NCBI GenBank assembly: GCA_029059935.1
Contig: JAIDUZ010000069.1
Location: 1 to 64,000 of the forward strand
DNA: 64,000 nt
Source: Alistipes sp.
Lineage (GTDB): Bacteria > Bacteroidota > Bacteroidia > Bacteroidales > Rikenellaceae
Direction of reading: 5' to 3'
Below the pieces are notes generated by a model that was given only the letters and a program-made list of their open reading frames with translations, did no database searches and had not been told where the DNA came from. Both the position numbers and the translations under genes were made by a program. Shown here piece after piece: positions 51,671-61,571 of this stretch (its first letter is position 1; every line of letters begins with the position of its first letter).

Positions 51671-52330
51671 ATGATTCGAGGAGCCCTTTTCGACATGGAC
51701 GGCACGCTGGTCGACAACAGCGCCGTGCACATCCAGGCATTCGAGATATTCTGCGCCCGCTACGGCGTGCGCGACTGGCGCGAAAAACTCGCCCAGGCGT
51801 TCGGCATGGGCAACGACGACATCATGCGCCGCATCATGCCCGAGGAGGTCATCCGTGAAAAGGGGCTGGCGGCGCTGGCCGACGAAAAGGAGGCCGTCTA
51901 CCGCGAAATCTACGCCCCGACCATCCGGCCCGTCGAGGGGCTCGCCAACTTGCTGGGACGCCTGCACTCGGCCGGCATCCGCTGCGCCGTCGGGTCGTCG
52001 GGATGCCGCAAGAACGTCGATTTCGTGCTCGAAAAGTGCGGCATCGAGGGGTGTTTCGATGCCATCGTCTCGGGCGACCGGGTCGCGCGCTGCAAGCCCG
52101 ACCCCGAAATCTACCTCACGGCAGCCGCAGCACTCGGGCTGGAGCCTGCGGAGTGCATCGTCTTCGAGGATGCCAAGGCGGGTATCGAGGCCGCCCGCCG
52201 GGCCGGCGCCGGCCGCATCGTGGCGCTCACCACCACCCTGCCGCGCGAAGTGCTGGCCGCAGAGACCGCCGCCGATGCCATCATCGACACCTTCGCCGAC
52301 ATCGTCGACCTCGAAACGATTCTCCGATAA
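51671..52330 (+). CDS. HAD-superfamily hydrolase (beta-phosphoglucomutase-like)
   Basis: ALFDMDGTLVDNSAVH; CKPDPEIYLTAAAALGLEPAECIVFEDAKAGIEAARRAG. Confidence 0.9.
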   Translation: MIRGALFDMDGTLVDNSAVHIQAFEIFCARYGVRDWREKLAQAFGMGNDDIMRRIMPEEVIREKGLAALADEKEAVYREIYAPTIRPVEGLANLLGRLHSAGIRCAVGSSGCRKNVDFVLEKCGIEGCFDAIVSGDRVARCKPDPEIYLTAAAALGLEPAECIVFEDAKAGIEAARRAGAGRIVALTTTLPREVLAAETAADAIIDTFADIVDLETILR

Positions 52331-52331
52331 G

Positions 52332-52697
52332 ATGTTACGCGGAATCGCCACCATCGTGCTGCTCGTCGTCTCCAACGCCTTCATGACGCTGGCATGGTAC
52401 GGGCACATCGCCTTCAAGTCGCGGCTCGAACGCTTCGGGCTGGCCACCATCGTGTTGTTGAGTTGGGGCATCGCCCTCTTCGAGTATTGTTTCCAGGTCC
52501 CCGCCAACCGCATCGGGTCGGCCCAGTTCGGCGGACCGTTCTCCATCTGGGAGCTCAAGGTCTTGCAGGAGGTCGTCTCCCTCTCGGTCTTCACCCTCTT
52601 CGCCCTCCTCTTCATGCGCTCCGATTCCCTCCGTTGGAATCACCTCGCCGGCTTCGTCTGTCTGATTCTGGCCGTGTATTTTGTTTTTAAGAAGTAA
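52332..52697 (+). CDS. DMT family protein (DUF486)
   Basis: SNAFMTLAWYGHIAF...SWGIALFEYCFQVPANRIG...LKVLQEVVSLSVFTLFAL. Confidence 0.88.
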   Translation: MLRGIATIVLLVVSNAFMTLAWYGHIAFKSRLERFGLATIVLLSWGIALFEYCFQVPANRIGSAQFGGPFSIWELKVLQEVVSLSVFTLFALLFMRSDSLRWNHLAGFVCLILAVYFVFKK

Positions 52698-52765
52698 AAG
52701 TATATAAATGCAAGAGAACCACACAAGCAACATGGTTTGTGCAGCTCTCATTAAGAAGATATCTA

Positions 52766-53242
52766 TTATGATACCGTTAAATCATTTATAATACTTGTCA
52801 GAAGATTTTGAAAACAATGCATCTTCTTGTAATAAATTGATGGTAAAACTATTTGAGCATTTTGCTGTTTAAGAGTTGATTTTGTTTTAATCACTTCAGG
52901 GCAATCCGGATCTCTAATCCAAAATATTACGCCTTCATCCTCGGGTTGTATCCTATAATTTAATAGACTTGCACGCTTCGTACGGAACTCTTCATTGTAT
53001 GTATATGTTCCATCGCTGTTATTTTTAAGATATTGAATAGTCTTAAGATAACTATTGAGCCGTGCCCGAGTTATCATGACTGGTTTAAGTTTTTTTATGG
53101 GAATCTGAATGATTTCCCCCTTTCCATTTTGGCGCCAGCCTATATTCTGCTTTTGTATCCACACCACACGACCAATGTGACCATCATATTCTACGAAGTT
53201 ACCAATGGATAATTCTTCTTTCTTAATAAAATTCGTTGACAT
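52766..53242 (-). CDS. hypothetical protein, AT-rich, possibly horizontally acquired
   Basis: Open 158-aa ORF whose base composition is visibly lower in GC than its neighbours; N-term IGNFVEYDGHIGRVVWIQ resembles small proteins of Bacteroidetes mobile elements. Confidence 0.5.
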   Translation of the reverse strand: MSTNFIKKEELSIGNFVEYDGHIGRVVWIQKQNIGWRQNGKGEIIQIPIKKLKPVMITRARLNSYLKTIQYLKNNSDGTYTYNEEFRTKRASLLNYRIQPEDEGVIFWIRDPDCPEVIKTKSTLKQQNAQIVLPSIYYKKMHCFQNLLTSIINDLTVS

Positions 53243-53272
53243 GTTTTTTTGTTTTTAGTTAATTAAAAAAGG

Positions 53273-55015
53273 TTATTCAAACTCCATTTCGTTGGTATTA
53301 GAAAAAGATTCCCAACCATCGGCTGCTCGATAGGCATCGGCACTGCCGATCGGAACATACAGCGGTATTGTTGGCCTGGGAACCCCATTAAACGCTGCGA
53401 AACCTATTGTCGGAGGCGTTTGAGCCTTGCAATAGATGCTTGCCAGGCCGCGGCAATTGTAGAATGCGTAGGACCCAATCGACGTCACACCGTTGCCAAT
53501 CGTTACGCTTGTCAGGCCGCGGCAATCCTCGAATGCGCGCTCTCCAATCGTCGTCACACTATTGGGAATCGTTATGCTTGTCAGACTGCTGCAATACTGG
53601 AATGCCCAGCTCCCAATTGTTGTTACGCCGTCGGGAATCGTTACGCTTGTCAAGCTGCTGCAATTGAAGAATGCGCTCATCCCAATTGACGTTACACTGT
53701 CGGGAATCGTTACGCTTGTCAAGCTGCTGCAATTGGAGAATGCGCCAAACCCAATCGACGTTACACTGTCGGGAATCGTTACACTTGTCAGGCGGCTGTA
53801 ATTGGAGAATGCGTAGGACCCAATCGACGTTACGCTATCGGGAATCACCAGCTCGTCGGTTATCAATTCACCATTCAAATACAAGTTCTGGGCATAAACC
53901 AGAGGATTGGAACTACCCCTATAGAATTCTATCGCACACCATTTTGCTATATCGGTAATATATACCCCTGTTAGGCTATTGCAATCGATGAATGCGTAGT
54001 TCTCAATCGACGTCACACTGTCAGGGATAGTTATGCTTGTCAGGTTGCTGCAACCCCTGAATGAGGAGTTACGGATAGTTTTCAGTGTCAGCGGTAGTTT
54101 GATGGATATCAACGATGTTTTTTCATAGAATAGTACAGGAAACGCCTTCAAATTCACATGTTCCATGTCGAGAACTGCGAGATTGGGGAGTTTTTCCAGA
54201 GTCGCAATATCCTTGTCGTTCAGATTGCCGATAACGGTCAAATCGGTAATTGTCGTTTTATCGTAGTCGGCCAGCAGTTTCGACAGGGTGCCCGCAGTTT
54301 TGACCTCGACTGTTTTACCGTCGAAAGATGCTTTAAGTTTAATTGTAACGTCTATTGCTGCCATAATGGTCTGCGAGCCGTTCGACACGGTAATAATTAC
54401 GCGATTATCGGTCGACGGTATTTTGACCGTGATTTTTATGGTTCCTTCCGTTGCCGAAGTCTGCGTTATATAGAACTCGTAGGCATTGTCGTTGTCGGGG
54501 TTCTGCATCTCGGCTTTTACTACGGTTTTATCACTGCCGCCCGTAATGGTATAGTGGACGGTCTTTGTCTCTCCGACGTTGAACTCCAACGAATTACCCT
54601 CGGCGAACGTAATGACGAGTTCTTCGGGAATGGGCTTTGCCGACACGGCGATTTCTGCCGTAACGGTCTGCGAGCCGTCCGACACGGTGACGATTATACG
54701 ATTCTCGTTCGACGGCTTTTTGGCCGTAATCGTAATCGTTCCCTCCGTTGCCGAAATCGGTGTCGTTTCTACGGTATAGGCATCGTCGGGGTTCTGCATC
54801 TCGACTTTCACCACGTTATTGGCACTGCCGCCCGTGATAGTGTAGTGGACGGTCTTGGTCTCGTCGACGTCGAACTGCAACGAATTGCCCTCGGCGAACA
54901 CAATCGCGAGTGGCTGAGGGTCGGGCAAATCGGGCGTCTCGACGCCGTCGTGCTTACTGCACGACGGGAACGCGGCCGCGATGAATAATGCGGCCAAAAG
55001 AAACAGTTTTTTCAT
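53273..55015 (-). CDS. BspA-like leucine-rich-repeat lipoprotein, locus B (intact)
   Basis: MKKLFLLAALFIAAAFPSCSKHDGVETP; two AEGNSLQFDV...VHYTITGGS domains; LRR units SVTIPDSVTSIGFGAFSNCSSLT. Confidence 0.9.
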   Translation of the reverse strand: MKKLFLLAALFIAAAFPSCSKHDGVETPDLPDPQPLAIVFAEGNSLQFDVDETKTVHYTITGGSANNVVKVEMQNPDDAYTVETTPISATEGTITITAKKPSNENRIIVTVSDGSQTVTAEIAVSAKPIPEELVITFAEGNSLEFNVGETKTVHYTITGGSDKTVVKAEMQNPDNDNAYEFYITQTSATEGTIKITVKIPSTDNRVIITVSNGSQTIMAAIDVTIKLKASFDGKTVEVKTAGTLSKLLADYDKTTITDLTVIGNLNDKDIATLEKLPNLAVLDMEHVNLKAFPVLFYEKTSLISIKLPLTLKTIRNSSFRGCSNLTSITIPDSVTSIENYAFIDCNSLTGVYITDIAKWCAIEFYRGSSNPLVYAQNLYLNGELITDELVIPDSVTSIGSYAFSNYSRLTSVTIPDSVTSIGFGAFSNCSSLTSVTIPDSVTSIGMSAFFNCSSLTSVTIPDGVTTIGSWAFQYCSSLTSITIPNSVTTIGERAFEDCRGLTSVTIGNGVTSIGSYAFYNCRGLASIYCKAQTPPTIGFAAFNGVPRPTIPLYVPIGSADAYRAADGWESFSNTNEMEFE

Positions 55016-55024
55016 AGCAATATA

Positions 55025-55406
55025 AATTTGAGTTTTCGAGTTCAAATTCTATTGCCGTATCAGCTCCGCTGCGGCGGGTTCGGGGTATGGGCAAAAAGAA
55101 AGTGTGGAGCCGATTTTCGTCTATCTAACTGAAGGTTGTGGCGAACCTTGAAACAAATAGACGATGCAATACCCCACACTTGGATAGAAATGGAGTACCT
55201 CGGTGCGTAGAGACGCACCTTGTCCATAGTCTATACAAGAAATGAGTGCCGTTCGTCGTCCTTGTTTCATAGAAAATTGCCACATTTTCAGTTAAGGACA
55301 GTGCGAAAACACTTTCAATATATGTCTGCTTCGGACAAAAGCCTCAGCACCGCAAAAATAGAAAATATTTCCCCGACGAACAAACACTCTGCGGGATATT
55401 GCAGGC
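55025..55406 (-). promoter_or_regulatory. promoter and structured leader of BspA-like locus B
   Basis: Minus strand TTTG-N20-TATTTTTG (TATTTTTG at 55353-55360); hairpins at 55202-55219 and 55100-55181; homologous to 9333-9714. Confidence 0.7.
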
Positions 55407-55606
55407 AAAAATTTCGAGAAAAGATTTCTGAAAATCAATATTGATCCGAAACTATGTTATTTCATCTTGGGGAAGAGTATTTCCGGACAAGAGGAATCGA
55501 AGCCTCATAACCGAATCATAAAAAAGTCGCCGTGCAACCCGAAAGCGGCACGGCGATAAGCGGTAAAAAAGAACGAGAATCAAGAAAGCGCCGAATCGGC
55601 GGAACA

Positions 55607-57274
55607 CTACTCGGATTCGGAAGATTCGGGAGATTCGGGAGATTCGGGAGATTCGGGAGATTCGGGAGATTCGGGAGATTCGGCAGCCGTGCCGGCAGTT
55701 TCCGGAACGGCGGCGGGAAGCACACAGACGAGATACCCGCCGACAACATGCGAATCGAGCCCGGCGACGAACCGCTGCATGGCCTCGTCGTGCCGCAGTT
55801 TCCGTTCGGACACCATCAGCACGCCGCCGGCGCCCTGTCCGGCCAGTGCTTCATCCGCGGAGATTTCAGTGATGGAGTGCCCCAGGTAAACATCCATGTT
55901 CTCGGGCCGCCGCACTTTCCAAACGTAATAACCGGCGAAATCGGACTGCTCCGCGGCAACTTCCTTGGCCGTGCGGCACAACTCGCCGTAGCCCAGCATG
56001 CTGTTGAAGCGAGGCAAGGCGAAACCGCCAACGAAAATCGCGCACAGCAGTCCGCCGGCCAAAACCTGGACCGAGCGATACATGTCCCGGCGCCGGAAAA
56101 GGAACCACAGCGTCGCAGCGCCTCCGGCCGAAAGCAGCGCCCCGGCCGCAAAGCACCACCCGTTACGCAGGAAAGCCGTCGCAGGCATCGAAGCCGCTAC
56201 AACGACCGCAGGCAACGCAAGCGTCCAGATGACGGCCGGCACCGCCAGTGCGGCCCGCATCCATCCGTTCACCCGCACCCGGGCCAACAGCGAGACCGCC
56301 GCATAGACAACGAACGGAAACGCCGGCGCCAGATAGACCGCCAGTTTGGAGCTGAACAGCGAGAGCATGACGAACGTGGTGAGCGCCGCCGAAAGAAAGA
56401 AACGTTCCGTTTCGTTCAGCCGCACGCGCTGCCGCCAGGCCGCCACGAAGACAACGGCCAGAAGCAGCGACCACGGAGCCAGCGAATACCACACCGACAT
56501 GCCGTAGAAATAGAACGGCGCCTTGTGGTGGAACGCATCGACGGCCCGGTCGAGCGTCTGATGGAAGAGGAGGTTGTCGAGATACTCCGTGCCGCCCTCG
56601 GCCCATACGGCCGAGAACCACAAAGCGCACCCCGCCAGCAGAATGCCCCATGTCCGCCAGCCCCAATAACGGCCTATCTGCCGCCACTGCCGCTGCACGA
56701 CGAGGAAAACGACGGTCGACAGCAACGGCACGAGCAGCCCCACGGGCCCTTTAGTGAAGAGGGCCATGAAAGCATAGAGCGGAAAGAGCATCGCGGCCCG
56801 GCGGCTGTCGCCCTCGCCGGTGTAAAGACGCCAAAAAGCATGGAGCGACAGCACGATGAACATGCACATGAGCATGTCCATGCGCAGGAAGACGGCGAGG
56901 CCCAGGAAAAGCCCGCAGGTCATCGTCATCCACGCTCCGGCCGCCCGCATCCGTTCGTCGAGCGCCGGACGCACCCAACGGTCCATCGTACGGAGGATGA
57001 CCAACGCCGGGAAGAACGAGAAGAGCGACAGGAACCACATGCAGTGCGCACCGAACAACAGCCTGCCCGCCATGACGATCCACAGATAGAGGGGCGGTTT
57101 GTCGGCATAGGCGGCACCGTGGGAGGTAAAGGCGAAAAAATGCCCCTCGCGGATGGCTTCATCGGCAATGCTGAGATACCGCAGTTCGTTGGAGGGCGTG
57201 AAATCGCGCAGCACCATCACGGGCAGCAGCGCCATGAAGAAAAGGCAGAAAAGCAGACGTAGCGACTTGTTCAT
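55607..57274 (-). CDS. ArnT-like GT39-type glycosyltransferase with Ser-Pro-Glu repeat tail
   Basis: DFTPSNELRYLSIADEAIREGHFFAFTSHGAAYADKPPLYLWIV, multiple TM helices; C-term ESPESPESPESPESPESPESSESE. Confidence 0.88.
   Translation of the reverse strand: MNKSLRLLFCLFFMALLPVMVLRDFTPSNELRYLSIADEAIREGHFFAFTSHGAAYADKPPLYLWIVMAGRLLFGAHCMWFLSLFSFFPALVILRTMDRWVRPALDERMRAAGAWMTMTCGLFLGLAVFLRMDMLMCMFIVLSLHAFWRLYTGEGDSRRAAMLFPLYAFMALFTKGPVGLLVPLLSTVVFLVVQRQWRQIGRYWGWRTWGILLAGCALWFSAVWAEGGTEYLDNLLFHQTLDRAVDAFHHKAPFYFYGMSVWYSLAPWSLLLAVVFVAAWRQRVRLNETERFFLSAALTTFVMLSLFSSKLAVYLAPAFPFVVYAAVSLLARVRVNGWMRAALAVPAVIWTLALPAVVVAASMPATAFLRNGWCFAAGALLSAGGAATLWFLFRRRDMYRSVQVLAGGLLCAIFVGGFALPRFNSMLGYGELCRTAKEVAAEQSDFAGYYVWKVRRPENMDVYLGHSITEISADEALAGQGAGGVLMVSERKLRHDEAMQRFVAGLDSHVVGGYLVCVLPAAVPETAGTAAESPESPESPESPESPESPESSESE
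55613..55684. repeat. 9-bp tandem repeat (gattcggga)n, in-frame
   Basis: About seven units of gattcggga visible directly; encodes SPE repeats on the minus strand. Confidence 0.95.
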
Positions 57275-57897
57275 GACCGATGTTTTTTACCGATGAAAAG
57301 ATTGCGGACGTAGGCGGCGAATCCGACCGACTGGCCGAGAATCAGCACGGGGTCATGACGCACGATGCCGTAGAGCACAATCATGCCCGAGCCCGCCAGC
57401 GACATGGCCCAGAACCCGGCCGGCAGCACCGATTCGCCGCGCCGGACGGAGCAGAACCACTGATAGATGAAGCGGAGCGAGAAAATCAGCTGTCCGCACG
57501 AACCGAACAGCAGCAGTCCGAAAGGCACCTCGTCGTTTTGCAGGAAGGTGCGGAAGAAGAGCGGCGCGTTGTGCCCGATGGCAATCAGCGCAGCAACGGG
57601 CGTCAGCAGCAACAGGACCCGGAAAAGAAGCGGCACAGGGCGCCACAGCCCCTTCGAGTCGAGGTTCCAAAGATAGATATAGTAGGAGACCAGCTGCCCG
57701 AGGATGATGGCGAAATCGTCGCGCAGCCAGCCGTAGCAGAACAGCAGCCACGACCCGGCCACGCTGCATATCCAGTAGGCCGAGGGCGAAACGACCGCTT
57801 TGGCCCGTTCCGAAAGCACCCATTGCACAAGAATGCGCGCCGAAAAAAACGCCTGAGCCAAGAACCCTACGGCGTATATCCACCAGGCCGTCGTCAT
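57271..57897 (-). CDS. lipid-A-biosynthesis N-terminal domain (LABN) membrane protein
   Basis: FFSARILVQWVLSERAKAVVSPSAYWICSVAGSWLLFCYGWLRDDFAIILGQLVSYYIYLWNL, repeated in the second half. Confidence 0.9.
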   Translation of the reverse strand: MTTAWWIYAVGFLAQAFFSARILVQWVLSERAKAVVSPSAYWICSVAGSWLLFCYGWLRDDFAIILGQLVSYYIYLWNLDSKGLWRPVPLLFRVLLLLTPVAALIAIGHNAPLFFRTFLQNDEVPFGLLLFGSCGQLIFSLRFIYQWFCSVRRGESVLPAGFWAMSLAGSGMIVLYGIVRHDPVLILGQSVGFAAYVRNLFIGKKHRS

Positions 57898-58625
57898 AGA
57901 CTGCGCTCGGCAACGGTGTAATTGATATAGCGTTTCTTCATCCAGCGATAGGCGAAGCAGTCGACCAGCGGACCGATCAGACGGTTCCACATGCTGAATT
58001 TCGAGACACCGGCCGTCCTCGGGAAGTGACGCACGGCAATCTCCTTGTAGTCGCATCCCTCCTGCAGGCGAATCAGCGCAGGCAGGAAGCGGTGCATGCC
58101 CTTGAAGAAAGGAATGCGCCGCGCAGCATCGGTGTGCAGCACCTTGAGCGGACACCCCGTGTCGGTGGCGTCGTCGTGGGTCATCATCCGGCGGAATCCG
58201 TTGGCGAAGCGCGACTGGAAGCGTTTGAAGCCGGTGTCCTTGCGGTCGGCGCGAATACCCGTCACCAAAGCATAGTCGGCCGCATGGGGCAGCAGCAGTT
58301 CGAAATCTTCGGGCGTGGTCTGCAAATCGGCGTCGATATATCCCACGAGCGGCGATTCGGTGCTGTCGATTCCGGCCTTAATGGCGGCGCTCAGTCCCGC
58401 ATTGCAGGCGAACGAAATGTAGTAGCAGTGCGCCACCCGGTCGCAGAGCGTGCGGATGCCTTGCAGGCTGTCGTCCGACGAGCCGTCGTTGACGAAGAGC
58501 ACGCAGGTCGGCCGCGAGGCCGCCGCAAGATAGGCCCGGAATGCGTTTTCGAGCTTCTCCATGTTGGCCGATTCGTTATAGATGGGCACAACGACGGTAA
58601 AGTCGTATTCGGAGGTTTTATTCAT
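57894..58625 (-). CDS. GT2 glycosyltransferase, polyprenyl-phosphate sugar synthase (DPM1/ArnC-like)
   Basis: FTVVVPIYNESANMEKL; LFVNDGSSDDSLQGI; VGYIDADLQTTPEDF. Confidence 0.9.
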   Translation of the reverse strand: MNKTSEYDFTVVVPIYNESANMEKLENAFRAYLAAASRPTCVLFVNDGSSDDSLQGIRTLCDRVAHCYYISFACNAGLSAAIKAGIDSTESPLVGYIDADLQTTPEDFELLLPHAADYALVTGIRADRKDTGFKRFQSRFANGFRRMMTHDDATDTGCPLKVLHTDAARRIPFFKGMHRFLPALIRLQEGCDYKEIAVRHFPRTAGVSKFSMWNRLIGPLVDCFAYRWMKKRYINYTVAERSL

Positions 58626-60249
58626 CTTTTTGCAACAGATAGAGGTTGTATATGAATCGTTCGTTGTAGCGTTTGGCCGATTTCTGCCGTTGGTTGTCGT
58701 CGAAGCGGCCCACGAAAGCGGCTTTCACCCCAGCGAAAGGCACCCGCGGCGCATCGGCCTCGTGGAGCAGCAGCACGAAAGGCAGCGCCCCGGCCACGGC
58801 CGCGGAGTCGGTCAGCGAGAGGGGCCGGATCGTGCGCCCGGCTTCGTAGAGGATCTCCGGACGCGGCGCATCGTCGGCCGCATCGTAGCGGAAAGGAATC
58901 CCCTGCAGCAACGGCATCGTGCGCACGGCCCGGATGCTCTGCCGCTCGCGGTTGTTGGCTATCGCCCCTACGTAGGGCATCAGCACCGTCTCGGCAACAA
59001 GGAAAAGGGCGACGACTCCATAGAGGAATTGCTTCGGAGCATAGCGCAAAGAGCAGAACCACAGCCAGGCGGCAACGGCAATCAAGAGCGCCGACAGCCC
59101 CGCCATCGGCCACAGCTCAATCAGGCCGGGCCGGAACAGAAAGAGGTAGAGCCCCACCGGCAGCACCGTCGCCACAGCGGCTATAAGCAGCGTATCGACG
59201 CGGAAAAACCACTTGTCCGTCCGCGAGAACCAGCCGTCGTCGCGCATGCGCTGCCAGCAGTTGAAAAGGTATCCCACCGTATAGGCCGCAGGCACAAGAA
59301 TCGGAAGCAGGTAGCGGGGTTTCTTCTCCGGCACGCACGAGAGCAGGACAAGCATAAGCACCATCCACACCAGCGGGAAAAGATACTCCCGGCGGGATTC
59401 CGTCGACCTGCGGCGCCAGTATCCGACGACGAGTGCCGACAGAAGCGTCAGCGCCCACACGCCCGTCTCCCAGAAGAATCCCCAGTAATACCACCAGGGG
59501 CGGGTGTTGTAGCTGACCCAGGCGCCCGATTCCTTGCGGACTACGGCGTCCAGCTGTTCCGGATAGAAAAGATAGAGCCCAGCATGCCAGAAACCGCCGG
59601 TCGCCAAGCATACCAGCACCATGGCGGCCGCGGGCCATCCTTTGCCGCGCAGCGAACCCACCCGGAAGAGCCCCGCCGTCAGCATGAACGGCAGCAGCAG
59701 AGCGAAAAACGCTACGGGCCCCTTGCTCAAAAACGACAGTCCCATGAAAAGACCCGCCGCAAGAAAAGAGCCCCAGTTCCGGCCTTCGCGAAGCAAGCCT
59801 CGAAGCAGCAGCCATATCGCCCCCATCATAAAGGCATGGCAATAGATGTCCCACGTGGCCGTACGCCCCATCAGAATAAGGCTGTACGAGGTGCACAGCA
59901 CCAGCGACGAAAAGAATGCCTGCCGCCGGTCGCGCGTCAGCAGGTCGCCGCAGAGGTAGAAGAACAGCACCAGCATCATGGCCGCCACACCGGCCGCAGC
60001 GCGTTGCAGGGCCAGGTTGTCGGGCGAAAGCATCTCCACGCCCGCCGCTATCCACGTAGGCAGGGGCGGCTTCTCCAGGCGCAGTTCGCCGTTGAGCGTC
60101 GGCACGAACCAGTCGCCGCTCTCCACGATTTCGCGTGCGGTCACCAGGTTGCGGCACTCCATGATGTCGGGCAGGATCGTGCGGTTGTGAACGATGAAGG
60201 CCGCGACCGACACCAGCAGCAGAATCAACAGATGCTTGGCTCGCGACAT
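58618..60249 (-). CDS. ArnT-like GT39-type glycosyltransferase
   Basis: MECRNLVTAREIVESGDWFVPTLNGELRLEKPPLPTWIAAGVEML; many TM helices. Confidence 0.9.
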   Translation of the reverse strand: MSRAKHLLILLLVSVAAFIVHNRTILPDIMECRNLVTAREIVESGDWFVPTLNGELRLEKPPLPTWIAAGVEMLSPDNLALQRAAAGVAAMMLVLFFYLCGDLLTRDRRQAFFSSLVLCTSYSLILMGRTATWDIYCHAFMMGAIWLLLRGLLREGRNWGSFLAAGLFMGLSFLSKGPVAFFALLLPFMLTAGLFRVGSLRGKGWPAAAMVLVCLATGGFWHAGLYLFYPEQLDAVVRKESGAWVSYNTRPWWYYWGFFWETGVWALTLLSALVVGYWRRRSTESRREYLFPLVWMVLMLVLLSCVPEKKPRYLLPILVPAAYTVGYLFNCWQRMRDDGWFSRTDKWFFRVDTLLIAAVATVLPVGLYLFLFRPGLIELWPMAGLSALLIAVAAWLWFCSLRYAPKQFLYGVVALFLVAETVLMPYVGAIANNRERQSIRAVRTMPLLQGIPFRYDAADDAPRPEILYEAGRTIRPLSLTDSAAVAGALPFVLLLHEADAPRVPFAGVKAAFVGRFDDNQRQKSAKRYNERFIYNLYLLQKDE

Positions 60250-60252
60250 GGT

Positions 60253-61272
60253 TCAGAAGGTCTTGCGTAAGGGGTTTTCAGCCGAAAGGTACCACGCTGC
60301 AAAACGTCCGATACCTTCGCGGAGCGTCGTGCGCGGGCAGTAGCCTACGGCCTGCTCCAGTTTGCGCGTGTCGGCATAGGTCAGATGCACGTCGCCCGGC
60401 TGCATGGGTTGCAGGTCGAGTTCCGCCTTGCGACCGAGCACGTCTTCCAGCGTACGGATAAAATCCATCAGCTGCATGGGACTACCGCAGCCGATGTTGT
60501 AGATGTCGGTCGGCACATCGCCCGCCGGGGCCTTGTCCAGCAGGCGGACGATTCCCTCCACTATGTCGTCCACATAGGTGAAATCGCGGGCCATGTCGCC
60601 GCGGTTGAAGACACGGATGGGCCGCCCGGCCAAAATAGCCTCCGTGAAGAGCATCGGCGCCATGTCGGGACGGCCCCACGGACCGTAGACCGTGAAGAAG
60701 CGCAGCCCCGTGGAGGGTACACCGTAGAGCCGGGCATAGACTCGGGCCGTCAGTTCGTTGGAGCGTTTGGTCGCAGCGTAGAGCGACACGGGGTCGTTCA
60801 CGGGGTCCGATTCCGAGAAAGGCACTTTCGTGTTGCCGCCGTAGACCGAGCTCGACGAAGCATAAATCAAGTGACGGACAGGATAGTGGCGGCAGCATTC
60901 CAGCAGATTCACGAACCCCATCAGGTTGCTGTCCACATAGGCGTAGGGGTTCTCCAGCGAGTAGCGCACCCCGGCCTGGGCCGCCAGATTGACCGCCGCG
61001 TCGAACTTCTCGGCAGCGAACAGCTGCGCCAACCCTTCGCGGTCTTCAAGATTCATCCGGCGGAACCGCAGCTGCGGAAACCGGGTGCTCCGGCATTCGT
61101 CGCCACGCTCCGCATCGGCAATGCCCAAGTCGGCCAGCCGGGCCAGCTTGAGCCGCACATCATAGTAGTCGTTGAGCGAGTCGATGCCCACCACTTCATC
61201 GCCCTTCGCGAGCAGTGCATGCGTCAGATGATGACCGATGAATCCGGCCGCTCCCGTAACCAGTATCTTCAT
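60253..61272 (-). CDS. NAD-dependent epimerase, UDP-glucuronate 4-epimerase-like
   Basis: MKILVTGAAGFIGHHLTHALLAKGDEVVGIDSLNDYYDVRLKLARL; AAQAGVRYSLENPYAYVDSN; RFFTVYGPWGRPDMA. Confidence 0.9.
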   Translation of the reverse strand: MKILVTGAAGFIGHHLTHALLAKGDEVVGIDSLNDYYDVRLKLARLADLGIADAERGDECRSTRFPQLRFRRMNLEDREGLAQLFAAEKFDAAVNLAAQAGVRYSLENPYAYVDSNLMGFVNLLECCRHYPVRHLIYASSSSVYGGNTKVPFSESDPVNDPVSLYAATKRSNELTARVYARLYGVPSTGLRFFTVYGPWGRPDMAPMLFTEAILAGRPIRVFNRGDMARDFTYVDDIVEGIVRLLDKAPAGDVPTDIYNIGCGSPMQLMDFIRTLEDVLGRKAELDLQPMQPGDVHLTYADTRKLEQAVGYCPRTTLREGIGRFAAWYLSAENPLRKTF

Positions 61273-61571
61273 GTTCCGTTTCTTCTTGTTCGCCGCGGCT
61301 CCGACGCCGACGCCGGATACCGCACTGCCGCCCGCCTCAACAGCACAGGCCGGCATGCGTTTCCGATACAAAGTTACCTTTTTTATCCGTTCCCTCCAAT
61401 TTTTCAGCCCCTAAAAGCAGTTCTTTTTCAGCGTGGTTTCGTCGCTTCCGCATCGCCCGGATTGGTTCGATTCCGCACTCGGTTCGCCGGAAACACCCCT
61501 ATCCCCTGCCTTTCCGGCATATCCGCCAGCCGTTCACAAAACATCATTTACTCGCATCCGTACAGATGCAT

